Shown piece by piece: positions 11,901 through 19,383 of a stretch of 23,844 nucleotides of DNA (positions are counted from its first letter, which is position 1; the number at the start of each line of letters is the position of its first letter). The DNA is taken from positions 4,547 through 28,390 of the forward strand of contig JAIPMN010019445.1 of the NCBI GenBank assembly GCA_020650975.1. The letters are read 5' to 3'. This stretch comes from Apostichopus californicus (Eukaryota > Echinodermata > Holothuroidea > Aspidochirotida > Stichopodidae). The notes under the pieces are model-generated. The model saw nothing but the letters and a program-made list of their open reading frames with translations. It was not told where the DNA came from and made no database searches. A program made the translations under genes and the position numbers.

Positions 11901-14900
11901 CTATGCAAATTAATATTTATATGTTGTCATCTTTGTTCCTCCACTGTTATCTGATATTTATATCTTGGTTATATACTGTAATGATTGATTGAAATAAAAC
12001 TGAATTGAAATTGAAATAAAATTTGAATTTTGCGTAACAATTTGACTCTAAGCAGAGGCAATCGAGTGGCTTGCTTCTTCCTGTCTTACCTTTGGTTTGG
12101 GTATTTGTGGTCTTCGATGGCAAGCCTTAATTTCCGTTTATGGAGCGGTTTGGTTATACCCATACCAGCCTCTATCTCTGCATCTGACAGTCCTAGTAGT
12201 ACCTGTAGGGAGACGTCATGAATATTCAACATGTAGGAAGATGTTAGGATTAGTCCAACATGTTGGAAGATGATTTGAATATTCAACATGTAGGAAGATT
12301 TTAGGCTTAGTCCAACGTGTTGAAAGATGATTTGAATATTCAACATGTAGGAAGATGTTAGGATTAGTCCAACGTGTTGGAAGATGATTTGAATATTCAA
12401 CATGTAGGAAGACGTTAGGCTTAGTCCAATGGGTAGGAAGATGTTTTGCATATTCAAAACATAACTAACATGACCAATGGACTTAAAAACAATAATACTT
12501 TACTATCAATAAATTATAACATTGATCCTTCCTTTTTGATAGATTTTACTGAAACTAGAATCTGTGCTGTATGTTTCAAACTGGACTTAGGATTTCATAA
12601 TCATAATCTTCCTCAAAACTGTTCGATTTATCTTTCTGTTTTGGGGGGAATTGCATTTCAAAGACTCTTGTTGCATTATCAATCAGGATTGACTCAATGC
12701 CCAAAAAGTTGAGCACAGATTCTGTGTAATAATATTTTGCTAGAGTGTCATACGTACAGCTCAGGTAACTTGACTTTGTTTTCATTTGCCATTAATGCAA
12801 ATTTTTTTTTTGTGTTCAAGATTTGAGGAATGCATTATACTATGTTAATTAAATTGTAAAATGCCCTATTTGGGTGTGCAGCCACTTTGGACAATTTTCC
12901 ATTGCTAGTACAAATCTATACTGTATTCTAATGTCATGCTTCGAAGCACTCGTACTGACAGAATAAACAGTTCCTAGCCTTTATCTGATTCTAATGCTAA
13001 TACCACTCTATACTGTACTCTCATACAATGCTTCAAAGCACACAAACTGTCAGTATGAACAGTTCTTCAACTTTATCTGCTTCTAATTGCTAATACCACT
13101 CTGTACTATTACTCTCATCATGCTTCAAAAGAACTCGACTTCATGTAGTAAACTTTTGAAATAAAACTTATAACCTTCCAAATCTTTACTTAAAGAATTG
13201 CAATGGTCATGCTCACCTGGCCACTTTTAATATTTTCAGCACAGGAGCGGCTGTACTCTGGCAAGCACATGATTTTCTCCAGCCAAGCCACCACCATACT
13301 GGCCTTCCATTGCATCATGGGTAATGTCTTACACTCTTCCGCTAATTTGTCTTTGTCGCTCTCCTGGAGGGCGAAGAGGTCGATCACGCTACCCTGGGAC
13401 GAAGTGGTTAGGGAAACCATGGAGACCGTGGGAGTATCCGCTGCAGAAACGAAGAATAACACAAATGAAAATAAATTCAGAAAAGAGTAAAAAAATACAG
13501 AAACAGGTGTTTCATCGTTCATTGCCTTAGAGAATTAATCGAGAGCCGAGTGAACGAACGGCGACTGATCGTATTGTGTTTCTTTAAACTTCATCATTCC
13601 AGTCAGCATTTTGATCAACTAATGTGACAGATGACCTTTATCTAAATACATTACCCTTTCTTATCAATGTACCAATCTACCAACTACAAATTGAAGCTTT
13701 AAAGGTAGTCAGCATAGACCCCAAACTTATAGCACGCTATAACTGCTAGAAGTTTTCCAAAAGAGTACTTTCCTGGAGGTCTTTAACTCTCCAAATTGTT
13801 CTCAGACATTTCTTAAGGAACACTTGAGATGACTGAATGTCCCAGTGAGGGAAATTTCCTCATAGGTTTGTAATAAAAACAGGTTTTAAGAATTTGGACC
13901 AAAGGTGACCATATTTGAATATCTAGCATATTTGGGGCCAATACAGCATACCTTTAATGAAACATCTTCTTACAAACCCACTTACCATCAAATATTATGG
14001 ATTCCAATAACGGTCTATTTTTCCTTCCGAATATCTTCGAGAGCGAGTTGAATTTTTTCGGTTTCTTCTTCTTCTTCTGCTTTGGAGAGCCGTCTGCGCT
14101 GCAATCTTCCGTCGATCGCGATATCGGTATCGCCGACAGTAACATCTCGCGACTCTCGCTATCTGTTGAGGGAGCTTCCGAAATGAAAGGGAAGAAACAG
14201 GAGCAAAGTGAATGTACGGAAATTTTGTCCTTCTCCAGTATGGAATTTTTGTTTCGTTCATGCAATGAGTTAGGAAGACTTTTTGCTCTTTGATGGAAGC
14301 ATTTTTTTGCTTATTTCTTTCACAGAAATGTTGAAAATGTTTAACAATATTTTGGAAAGTTGTACAAAGTTACGAACTCCTGTAAATCTGCCAAACTATT
14401 TATTACCGAACATGACTAAGAAATGAGCAGAGTTGTGCTCTATTAACAACATCTCCATTTTCTTTATAAGAGCAGCCTTCCTCATCGTGAAGCTCGTGTT
14501 AGGATGAAAGTTTTCCTTTTTAGTTGCCACTAATTTTCTTGTTTCTTGTCAAATATTTTTATTTACATTACCTTTTATTCCTTACAGACACCTGAGTGGA
14601 GAGATTCATACCTTTAATTGTACTCATGAAAGCCTTTTTTTGCTGATGCGTATAGATTGATTTTTGTTGGGATGATGATAAGAGAATATTGGTTGGGGGA
14701 GGGGGAAGAGGAGGGGGAGGGGGTGAGAAGGGAGAGGACAACAAAGACAGGGACAATTACATTTCTGTAAATTCACACAATGACCAAATATCGTCATGGT
14801 TACGGTTCCTTCTGGTAAACGAGGTGTTTCTCTATCTCTCACAGTTTATGAATACACGCACTGACGCACAGTAACATACATAGAAAAAAAAATCTTTTGT

Positions 14901-17900
14901 GCTGTACAAGGTCAACAGGAACAACAACTTAAGTTATGTTTTGAGTGCAACACTCATATACTTTACTATTAGTAATAATACGACTACTACTACTACTACA
15001 GTGCTTCAGCCATATTTAACAAACCACAGTTCCTTTTATAGGCAGGAACCAGCAGAATTTGGAATTATTTTTTGTAAATAAAAATAAAAACAACAACAAC
15101 AATAGGGCATGAATTATTATATGAAAAGCAACATTGATCAGGTTCTTGGTGTAATCTTGGTCAATTTTGAAAAAAATTGAAAAATTGAAAAAAATTGAAA
15201 AATTGAAAAAAAAAGCTGCAGAGATAGGAATGGGGTAGATGACCCTTTATGCTTCTTCGGCTGCCGTTTGGATGATTTTAAATCAGAATGAAGCAGAAGC
15301 TTATGACTGGTAAACAAACATAGTGGGAAAAAAACAGGAGGTGGGGGGGGGGATCATGGGTTACATTTTGTATTACATTTACATTATAAACATACATTCT
15401 ATGCTAAGCAATGCATATCGCCACTGGAAGACATAGTTTAGGTGGCCAACATGGTAGTTACGGAGAAAATCACCTCTTTGACTTTCAGTGCAATATCTCC
15501 TTACTGACTTGGCTGACAGTGTTTGACTATGTTACCACTACCTTTGACTGTGTCAAGTCATCAGAACTGCTGACATATGGCTGAGAAACCCGACATGTAG
15601 CAGAACTGTATCAAGTACACTGACTTATTACAGACTTGTAGTAAGTCCATGATCTTACTCCTGTAAAGTTGCCAGTATTTTGGACTTGGTTGGTGGATTT
15701 GAGCTCGTACGCAATACTCACGGCAGTTTGAAGAATGGCGATAAAGGGTCCGATGCAAAATGTAGTTACTTTTACTATCTCTTAGATTCCAGGGGAATTC
15801 GATTCGTACTCATACTATACTGTACTTAATATAACAAAGAGAATTCTACTTGTGCATGCATGCATATACTTCTACACACGTATTGCTGTCACCATGGTAA
15901 TGAGTCAGGCTTACTAACCTCTGAATGTCAATAAGTAAACTAAACCTTGTATCTTGAAATGATTTCAAATCTACCTAAAGAAGGAATCATGCAAAAACTG
16001 GCACAGATACTCCCGGGTGCCTGATTTGTCTAACGGCATCGACTCATACAAGGTCTTTTTTCCTCCCGTTATAATAATGTTTCCTTCATTAAAGAGTTAA
16101 AATCTTAACACCATCTGTACAGGTGTCATCTTATTTATTTTATTATACTTGATACTTGATACTTAATACTTCTATACTTTATAGTTAATACAATCCCATC
16201 GTGTCTTACTTCCATTTCGTACCTTGTTCTATTCAAAGGCATAAAGTTAGACCAACCAAGGAGACAAGATTAACAAAAACACAAATTTGAATCATATATT
16301 AGTTAATGATGAAGGGACACTAATATGCCACATCAAGTTTATGTTAATTAACAATGATGGTGCTCAGATTCTTCACTTCATTCAGTAGATTTTTTTACAA
16401 AATGTTTCTTTTAACGAATAAAATACAAAAGCAAAAATTGAACTAAAAATGGTAAAGCAAATTTGTCACGGAAGGGTGAAATAATGGTGGGGTTGAGTGG
16501 TGTAGGAGGTAGAATAAATAGGTGAGTGTAGATGAGGTAAAGTAAGTGACGCAAGTGGGGTTCTGTGTACCCTCACCTCTCAGGCCAACAAAAGAAAAGT
16601 TACTCCATCTTTTCCCTGAATGATGTGAGGAAAAAGATGGGGATATGGAATATGGTTTATAAAATACTTTGAATTTGTGAAAAAAAAAATCTTCATTCCC
16701 TCCTTCCCCTCCTCCCATCCTTCCCCTAACAATGGGGAGTTGGATCCTACCATAACAAAATGGCCCTACCTTGAACAGTTGAACCCGACCTCAACAGTTG
16801 ACAGGTAATATCTGGGCTCGTATCAATATACTCTACTAACTCTACTAAAGGCAACATCACTGGTCCATATGATCCCTTGACTCAAATCATAATATGATCA
16901 ATATTTTAAACAGACAAACCTACCCACGGTATGGTTCAAGTCAAGAGATGTAACAAATATTTCTGAACTTCCTTCTTTGTAAAATAAAGATAAACTCACA
17001 GCAAATGCTTCTAAGAAAGAGCTAGTAGTGGTGAAACCATCCAGTATTAGTGGTAGATCTATACCTTTATGGTTGGACCCCTCTCCATCCCTCCTCCATC
17101 CCTGCCCTTACTTCATATGCATATTACATTCTTCTTACCTGACATGAAAGACTGGGTGCTTCTGGCAGAGCTTGGAGGGGTGAAGCCACCCAGTATTAGT
17201 GGTAGATACCTTTATGGTTGGACCCCTCTCCATCCCTCCTCCATCCCTGCCCTTACTTCATATGCCTATTACATTCTTCTTACCTGACATGAAAGACTGG
17301 GTGCTTCTGGCAGAGCTTGGAGGGGTGAAGCCATCCGGGAGCTGATTGTATATACCTTTATGGTTGGATGAAACGTGACCGTCTTGGGTTGAGTTTGATT
17401 CTAGACTGCTCTGACTGGCAGAGACCGGCGTGCTGGTTACCGTGATGTGTGGCATCGACACGGAATTGTGCATGTCTACCATTAAGAGTTTCCTCATCTG
17501 GAAGAGAATAAAAAATAATCCTGATAATTATACACAGAAACAGAGAAATGGTACATTTTAACAATAAAAGTATCATCTCTTGTTTTTAATCTAACACAAT
17601 ATTACACATGATTCTCAACTAGAAAAAAAACATGTATACAACTTCAGATTACTATAAAAAGTTGAACTTTTAATTCAACTTCCAAGGATAACTTTCATCA
17701 AATTCCACGGATCAACGTGTCAGAGGTATAAATTCTGTTCGCCGTTTCCACCCTTATCGGGGTGCACACGAATAAGAATAGTATTCCTGTTTCCCTCAAA
17801 GGCAAACAGAGATCCTAAGGAACCGTTCCGATCGAATTAAGTCCAAAATTAAATCCACAAAAAAAACGAACGATGTAGGCACTTTGGGTGGTAGAATGAG

Positions 17901-18466
17901 AAGGGCATTGACCAGAGGGGCCGGCCATAGAGGAGAGCGCACGGTGTTAAAAGGTAACCAGTTCCTTCTAGGCACGGTCGAACGAGGGTGCTAAGGTTGT
18001 GGGGAGACAGGTAAGCGAGGAACGAAGTAAATCAAAATGGCTCGAAGCAATCGGTGGTCTTTCCTGCGATCGTATACAACTAGTTTTAAACATTTCGTTA
18101 ATTATTGTCACAAATGCTCTTTATAAATAGAAAGGCGCAAACTGTTTGCAATCTTCACCTTGAGTATTTCGTCCTGCAGGTTTTCGTTTTCTCTCTGTTT
18201 TTGGTCGAGTTGGTTCCTGAGGGTGACAGACCTCTCTGCCGCCTCTCTGGCTCTCTTCAGGATCTCCCAGTGATCTTTCTCGACCTCCTCTTTCTCCTGG
18301 GTGACTTGTTTCAATTTGCTCTCTGATTCTGCCATCCTCTCCTCGTAGTTTCTCATAAAGTCTCTCATCTCCTCCTCTTTCGCCTCTAAGGTGCAGTAGA
18401 GTTGCTTCATCTGGTTCAACAGATCCACTTTTTCTCCTTTTAACCTCTTTCTGTCATTCTTCATTA
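5769..18466 (-). CDS. KAZN: Kazrin ortholog, 5'-partial, ten visible coding exons
   Basis: Joined minus-strand exons: 18466-18159, 17497-17284, 14174-13986, 13440-13217, 12202-12090, 9823-9592, 9169-9068, 7945-7779, 7102-6961, 5903-5769. Every boundary has AG/GT and every junction phase matches (0,1,1,0,2,0,0,2,0), giving 607 residues plus a stop. The order is coiled coil (1-102), low-complexity linker with a lysine cluster (103-280), SAM1 (about 281-343), SAM2 (359-420), SAM3 (445-513) and a Ser-rich basic tail. Remembered human kazrin has the same order and near-identical blocks, such as DRKRLKGEK in the coiled coil and EYADNL in SAM3. Known for the family: kazrin is a cytoplasmic scaffold linked to periplakin and desmosomes, ARVCF and spectrin, and to endosomal traffic. 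The gene is incomplete: the first visible codon is split, so at least one upstream exon is missing. Confidence 0.95.
5904..6960 (-). other. Kazrin intron before the terminal exon
   Basis: The intron is bounded by GTAAGTCG at 6960 and tgcag at 5904. The main feature is a G-rich block at 6459-6485 with four runs of at least four G. Open frames inside are low complexity. No exon or mobile element recognised. Confidence 0.8.
6459..6485 (+). other. G-quadruplex motif in intron
   Basis: Runs of 4, 4, 10 and 5 G have one- or two-base loops. It is non-template to the plus strand and intronic for kazrin. Confidence 0.75.
6961..7102 (-). CDS. KAZN: Kazrin exon: Ser-rich basic C-terminal tail (residues 517-563)
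   Basis: The acceptor gttccttcag precedes 7102 and the donor TTCCGT|GTAAGTCG is at 6961/6960. Phase is 2 in and 0 out. The peptide begins TNLESILNNNKEDARSRKSS and contains SSNSSNKSFQRSYRGMNESK. It is serine, asparagine and arginine rich, low in hydrophobic residues, and probably disordered. The position immediately after SAM3 corresponds to the variable tail of mammalian kazrin. It also has locally higher GC than flanking intron, as the other exons do. Confidence 0.88.
7103..7778 (-). other. Kazrin intron after SAM3
   Basis: The intron is bounded by GTATAAT at 7778 and ccttcag at 7103. It is pyrimidine-rich on the plus strand, with a long C-run near 7505-7525 and CT-rich sequence to about 7690. 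Nothing else recognised. Confidence 0.8.
7779..7945 (-). CDS. KAZN: Kazrin exon: rest of SAM3 (residues 461-515)
   Basis: The acceptor attccggtag precedes 7945 and the donor GCAAG|GTATAAT is at 7779/7778. Phase is 0 in and 2 out. The peptide EYADNLEDSGVHGALLVLER, then SFDADAVANALGIPSSKTII, then RRHLTTELNALIRPA completes SAM3. EYADNL, SGVHGA and ALGIPS are identical to remembered human kazrin. The donor (GTATAA) is weaker than the others, which would suit regulated 3'-end choice. Confidence 0.95.
7946..9067 (-). other. Kazrin intron within SAM3
   Basis: The intron separates the two SAM3 exons. It holds G-runs at about 8420-8427 and 8590-8600. The phrase gggttgccaa occurs at about 8349 and again at 8499, and some dispersed repeat could be present there. 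No boundary could be placed. Confidence 0.75.
9068..9169 (-). CDS. KAZN: Kazrin exon: start of SAM3 (residues 427-460)
   Basis: The acceptor cgttgacag precedes 9169 and the donor CTCAAG|GTGAGA is at 9068/9067. Both phases are 0, giving exactly 34 codons. The peptide VLTERRAQCDDIDCDPLVWS, then TQRLIKWTENIDLK, begins the third SAM domain. It matches the human pattern E-R-R-A-R-C, I-D-P-V-V-W, and K-W-V-R-D-I-D-L-K. This exon is not apparent as a minus-strand open frame of useful length because it is short. Confidence 0.94.
9170..9591 (-). other. Kazrin intron between SAM2 and SAM3
   Basis: A 422-bp intron with a G-run at about 9304-9315. No exon or repeat element recognised. Confidence 0.8.
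9592..9823 (-). CDS. KAZN: Kazrin exon: SAM2 (residues 350-426)
   Basis: The acceptor gtaccag precedes 9823 and the donor AAAAGG|GTGAGT is at 9592/9591. Phase is 2 in and 0 out. One exon encodes the whole second SAM domain: LDHQWVCKEWLKDIGLSQYS, then ERIDGRVLNTLSRKDLDKL, then RKFHQVTILHGVELL. The remembered human stretch W-L-N-D-I-G-L-S-Q-Y-S and the K-K-F-H-Q-V-S-I-L core are almost unchanged. Liprins share this SAM array, but the specific residues fit kazrin better. Confidence 0.96.
11107..11194 (+). repeat. 88-bp direct repeat, copy 1, abutting the assembly gap
   Basis: The sequence from gagtcactcccag to aatatgaatgta is identical to 11306-11393. Copy 1 ends exactly where the N run begins, which suggests a contig end. 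Confidence 0.95.
11195..11204. other. Assembly gap (10 N)
   Basis: Ten undetermined bases lie inside the SINE. The true gap length may differ, and the flanking duplication may be an artefact. Confidence 0.98.
11306..11393 (+). repeat. 88-bp direct repeat, copy 2
   Basis: This is the second identical copy of the SINE body. It continues into the hairpin region and tail, but lacks the tRNA head in front of it. The head may be truncated, or the two copies may be one element split by mis-assembly. Confidence 0.95.
11985..12030 (+). mobile_element. Possible non-LTR retrotransposon 3' tail
   Basis: A repeated ttgaaataaaactgaattga pattern resembles the short-repeat 3' tails of CR1/RTE-type LINEs in invertebrates. 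No reverse transcriptase sequence is nearby, so any element would be a short 5'-truncated copy. It could equally be simple AT-rich intron. Confidence 0.25.
12090..12202 (-). CDS. KAZN: Kazrin exon: second half of SAM1 (residues 312-348)
   Basis: The acceptor ctccctacag precedes GTACTACTAGG at 12202, and the donor CCAAAG|GTAAGACAG is at 12090/12089. Phase is 0 in and 2 out. The peptide VLLGLSDAEIEAGMGITKPL followed by HKRKLRLAIEDHKY is the C-terminal half of SAM1. The segment R-K-L-R-L-A-I-E-D is identical to remembered human kazrin. The reading frame stays open upstream of the acceptor through a 57-bp minisatellite, which is described separately. Confidence 0.95.
12220..12447. repeat. 57-bp tandem minisatellite, four copies, in frame with the next exon
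   Basis: Units start at 12220, 12277, 12334 and 12391, each running from gaatattcaacatgtagg to ggaagatgattt. The third unit differs from the first by a single base. On the minus strand, 57 bp is 19 codons, and the frame matches that of the SAM1 exon at 12202. The array reads as repeated IQIIFQHVGLILTSSYML-like segments without stops. It ends 17 bp from the acceptor, so it occupies the usual branch-point zone. Confidence 0.95.
12904..13139. repeat. Degenerate 92-bp tandem repeat, about 2.5 copies
   Basis: Units begin at 12904, 12996 and 13089 with gcta(g/a)tac and share ctatactgta, ctctcat, atgcttc(g/a)aagcac and tttatctg. The third copy is partial. It is non-coding and intronic. Confidence 0.85.
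13217..13440 (-). CDS. KAZN: Kazrin exon: first half of SAM1 (residues 238-311)
   Basis: A strong acceptor (cgtttctgcag) precedes 13440 and the donor GGCCAG|GTGAGC is at 13217/13216. Phase is 1 in and 0 out. The exon encodes a Ser/Thr and acidic leader, then WKASMVVAWLEKIMCLPEY, then CAENIKSGQ. This is the N-terminal half of the first SAM domain, matching the human kazrin pattern W-K-A-x-x-V-x-A-W-L-E-x-V-M and C-x-E-N-V-K-S-G-K. The Trp-Leu-Glu core and the Asn-x-Lys-Ser-Gly turn are intact. Confidence 0.95.
13441..13985 (-). other. Kazrin intron before SAM1, mostly occupied by a MITE
   Basis: A 545-bp intron whose donor-side half is taken up by the TTAA-flanked element at 13703-13953. The rest, 13441-13698, shows nothing recognised. 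Confidence 0.85.
13703..13953. mobile_element. TTAA-flanked MITE (piggyBac- or Kolobok-like), 251 bp
   Basis: TTAA occurs immediately before (13699-13702) and after (13954-13957). The ends are imperfect inverted repeats: AGGTAGTCAGCATAGACCCC on the left against AGGTATGCTGTATTGGCCCC read inward from the right, with 16 of the first 23 bases matching. There is no transposase frame, so it is non-autonomous. TTAA target duplication is characteristic of piggyBac and Kolobok families; which one cannot be decided here. Its right end is 32 bp from the donor at 13985. Confidence 0.8.
13986..14174 (-). CDS. KAZN: Kazrin exon: lysine-rich basic segment (residues 174-236)
   Basis: The acceptor at 14175 follows a pyrimidine-rich stretch, and the donor GATG|GTAAGTGGG lies at 13986/13985. 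The phase is 1 in and 1 out. The peptide contains SPKQKKKKKPKKFNSLSKIF, then GRKNRPLLESIIFD. The remembered human equivalent is a KRKKKKEK run followed by a Ser-Arg-Val-Phe-Ala-Arg-Gly-Lys stretch and an acidic end, so the layout is conserved. In mammalian kazrin the basic run has been discussed as a nuclear-localisation or phosphoinositide-binding element; here only the charge pattern is visible. A second in-phase acceptor 13 bases downstream (aacag|AT) could give a slightly shorter exon. Confidence 0.88.
14175..17283 (-). other. Large kazrin intron between linker and lysine-rich exons
   Basis: This 3.1-kb intron contains the duplicated exon end (17048-17283), a G-rich block at 14691-14723, an (ACT)n run near 14981-15000, a gaaaaattgaaaaa repeat near 15170-15212 and a G-run near 15342-15352. 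Open frames inside are low complexity. No further exon is needed, since the flanking phases already match. Confidence 0.8.
14691..14723 (+). other. G-quadruplex motif in large intron
   Basis: Four runs of five G (14695-14699, 14701-14705, 14713-14717, 14719-14723) lie within a purine-only stretch. It is intronic and antisense to kazrin. Confidence 0.75.
17048..17338. repeat. 145-bp tandem duplication carrying an exon end and splice donor
   Basis: Two units of about 145 bp (17048-17192 and 17193-17338) are nearly identical. Aligned landmarks fall at 17063, 17208 and 17354 (acctttatggttgga). The right-hand unit includes the real 3' end of the linker exon with its donor (17284). The left-hand unit is an intronic copy of the same exon end with an intact donor. 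A fragment at 17027-17047 (gtggtgaaaccatccag) is the remnant of a third copy. Confidence 0.93.
17284..17497 (-). CDS. KAZN: Kazrin exon: Ser/Thr-rich linker (residues 103-173)
   Basis: The acceptor ctcttccag precedes an ATG that is the first codon of the exon. The donor TCAG|GTAAGAAG lies at 17284/17283. The phase is 0 in and 1 out, matching both neighbours. The peptide begins MRKLLMVDMHNSVSMPHITV and continues as Ser/Thr/Pro-rich sequence ending SARSTQSFMS. No domain is visible; it matches the poorly conserved disordered linker between the coiled coil and the lysine-rich segment of kazrin. The opening ATG could start a short isoform if transcription began in the CpG-dense intron just upstream. 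The last part of this exon and its donor are copied in the following intron (17048-17192). Confidence 0.85.
17498..18158 (-). other. Kazrin intron between coiled-coil and linker exons
   Basis: A 661-bp intron, bounded by GTGAAG at 18158 and tccag at 17498. It contains the CpG-dense patch. No exon recognised on the minus strand. Confidence 0.85.
17705..18100. promoter_or_regulatory. CpG-dense patch in intron, possible internal promoter or enhancer
   Basis: I count about 24 CpG dinucleotides between 17701 and 18100, many more than in the surrounding intron, yet no exon lies here. Lack of CpG loss often marks unmethylated regulatory DNA. The patch is directly upstream, in gene direction, of the linker exon that opens with ATG. 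A plus-strand donor-like sequence (gacag|gtaagcg) lies at about 18010. Function is inferred only. Confidence 0.3.
18159..18466 (-). CDS. KAZN: Kazrin exon: coiled-coil region (residues 1-102 of the visible protein)
   Basis: The acceptor is a pyrimidine-rich stretch ending in tgcag before 18466, and the donor AAG|GTGAAG lies at 18159/18158. The exon begins with the last two bases of a split codon and ends on a whole codon. The peptide starts MKNDRKRLKGEK and continues as heptad-rich, highly charged helix (QMKQLYCTLEAKEEEMRDF, then RNYEERMAESESKLK). This closely follows the remembered human block MKADRKRLKGEK with QQLYATLESREEQLRDF. In the family this coiled coil mediates self-association and partner binding. 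An ATG three bases inside the exon could be an internal start, but the human protein continues upstream and the 5' phase demands another exon, so I treat it as internal. Confidence 0.95.
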
Positions 18467-19129
18467 CTGCAAAAAGCAAACAAAGTAGAGAATATTAACA
18501 AAATAACACAAAGAAGCTTCTTTACTGCCAGGACAAAACTACTGTAGCCAGTTTTAAAGTCACATGCTGACACATAGACCTTATAATATCTTATTAAAAC
18601 ATGCGATATAATATTAATTATACAAATAACACAATTGGCAAGAAATTCATAGCAATGTGGCCCCACCACCTTTTGAGAAGAACTGATAGTTTTCTTAATA
18701 ATTTCGAAAGACCTTAACAACTTTTCAATTAAAGTACCGACCGCCTCACACCCCCGGCCCCCCCCCCCTCCACCACCCGAACCTCCATGTTGGCTTGTCA
18801 TCTTAAAAAGGACATGATCCTATGCTATAGCTACAAACTTGGATAAAAAATGTGAGTGTACTTCAATAACATTGGTAAGAGACTTACAGTATATCAGCAA
18901 ATTTTGTATTCATTTTGAAGATCATATCGCTTTACTACCCAAGATGCATCTAAATGAAATTGGGATATGTATGGATAGAAAGAAACCATGGCTGACTAAA
19001 ACAATATATATTGTCACCTGAAAACCCCAGATTTACAGACAAGATACATATTGAAAACAGGACACTAATTCCTACCCTTGCAACAGGGTGCCAGTGAAAT
19101 AATAGTGGCAACCATACAAGATATCCCCC

Positions 19130-19160
19130 GGGGGTTGGGGTGGGGTGGGGGTGGGGGGTG
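19130..19160 (+). other. G-quadruplex motif
   Basis: Five runs of at least four G (5, 4, 4, 5 and 6) are separated by loops of one or two bases. They are preceded directly by five C, forming cccccggggg. It lies on the strand opposite to kazrin transcription, so the transcript itself would be C-rich. Confidence 0.8.
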
Positions 19161-19174
19161 TAAAAGCACTCTAT

Positions 19175-19224
19175 CATTGTTCTTCAAACAGTGAAACTTG
19201 CTTGCATTTTTCAAGTTTCACAAA
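19175..19224 (+). repeat. 50-bp direct repeat, copy 1, with internal hairpin
   Basis: The segment cattgttcttcaaacagtg through ttcacaaa recurs at 19384-19434 with a few changes. Inside, GTGAAACTTG (19191) pairs perfectly with CAAGTTTCAC (19212) over an 11-base loop. Confidence 0.9.
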
Positions 19225-19252
19225 GGCCTAATATTAAACAACAAATTTCCCC

Positions 19253-19308
19253 CAAAACCAAAACTAAAACCAAAACTAAGACCAAAACTAAAACCAAACT
19301 TAAAACCA
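19253..19308 (+). repeat. Simple repeat of aaaaccaaaact type
   Basis: About four to five units of a 12-bp (2 x 6) motif, aaaccaaaacta, lie between the two direct repeats. It is low complexity and non-coding. Confidence 0.85.
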
Positions 19309-19383
19309 TTTACATACTTGGAAACCAACACAAGGGCTGTTGCCAAAGAACTACCTGTGAAAAACAATACACTGCTCGTCTGG

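Larger units (their letters stand above)
9824..12089 (-). other. Kazrin intron between SAM1 and SAM2, containing SINE and gap
   Basis: This intron holds the tRNA-derived SINE with its duplicated body and the N gap (11051-11499), a C-run at about 10587-10599, and a LINE-tail-like A-rich end at about 11985-12030. The segment at 10010-10330 looks like dispersed repeat by composition, but I cannot place its ends or family. Confidence 0.8.
12203..13216 (-). other. Kazrin intron splitting SAM1
   Basis: This intron holds the 57-bp minisatellite (12220-12447) close to its acceptor and the degenerate 92-bp repeat (12904-13139) near its donor. No other exon recognised. Confidence 0.85.

Noticed and set aside
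9592..13440. SAM-domain array as a liprin-alpha or liprin-beta gene
   Set aside because: The three-SAM layout is shared, but the residues around each SAM and the upstream DRKRLKGEK coiled coil fit kazrin specifically.
13203..13490. Plus-strand open frame of 95 codons
   Set aside because: It is antisense to the first SAM1 exon; no homology or splice structure of its own.
13997..14293. Plus-strand open frame of 98 codons
   Set aside because: It is antisense to the lysine-rich exon; the phenylalanine run is simply the complement of the lysine codons.
18039..18120. Short plus-strand ATG frame in the CpG-dense patch
   Set aside because: About 26 codons, with no recognisable product; kept only as part of the regulatory hypothesis.
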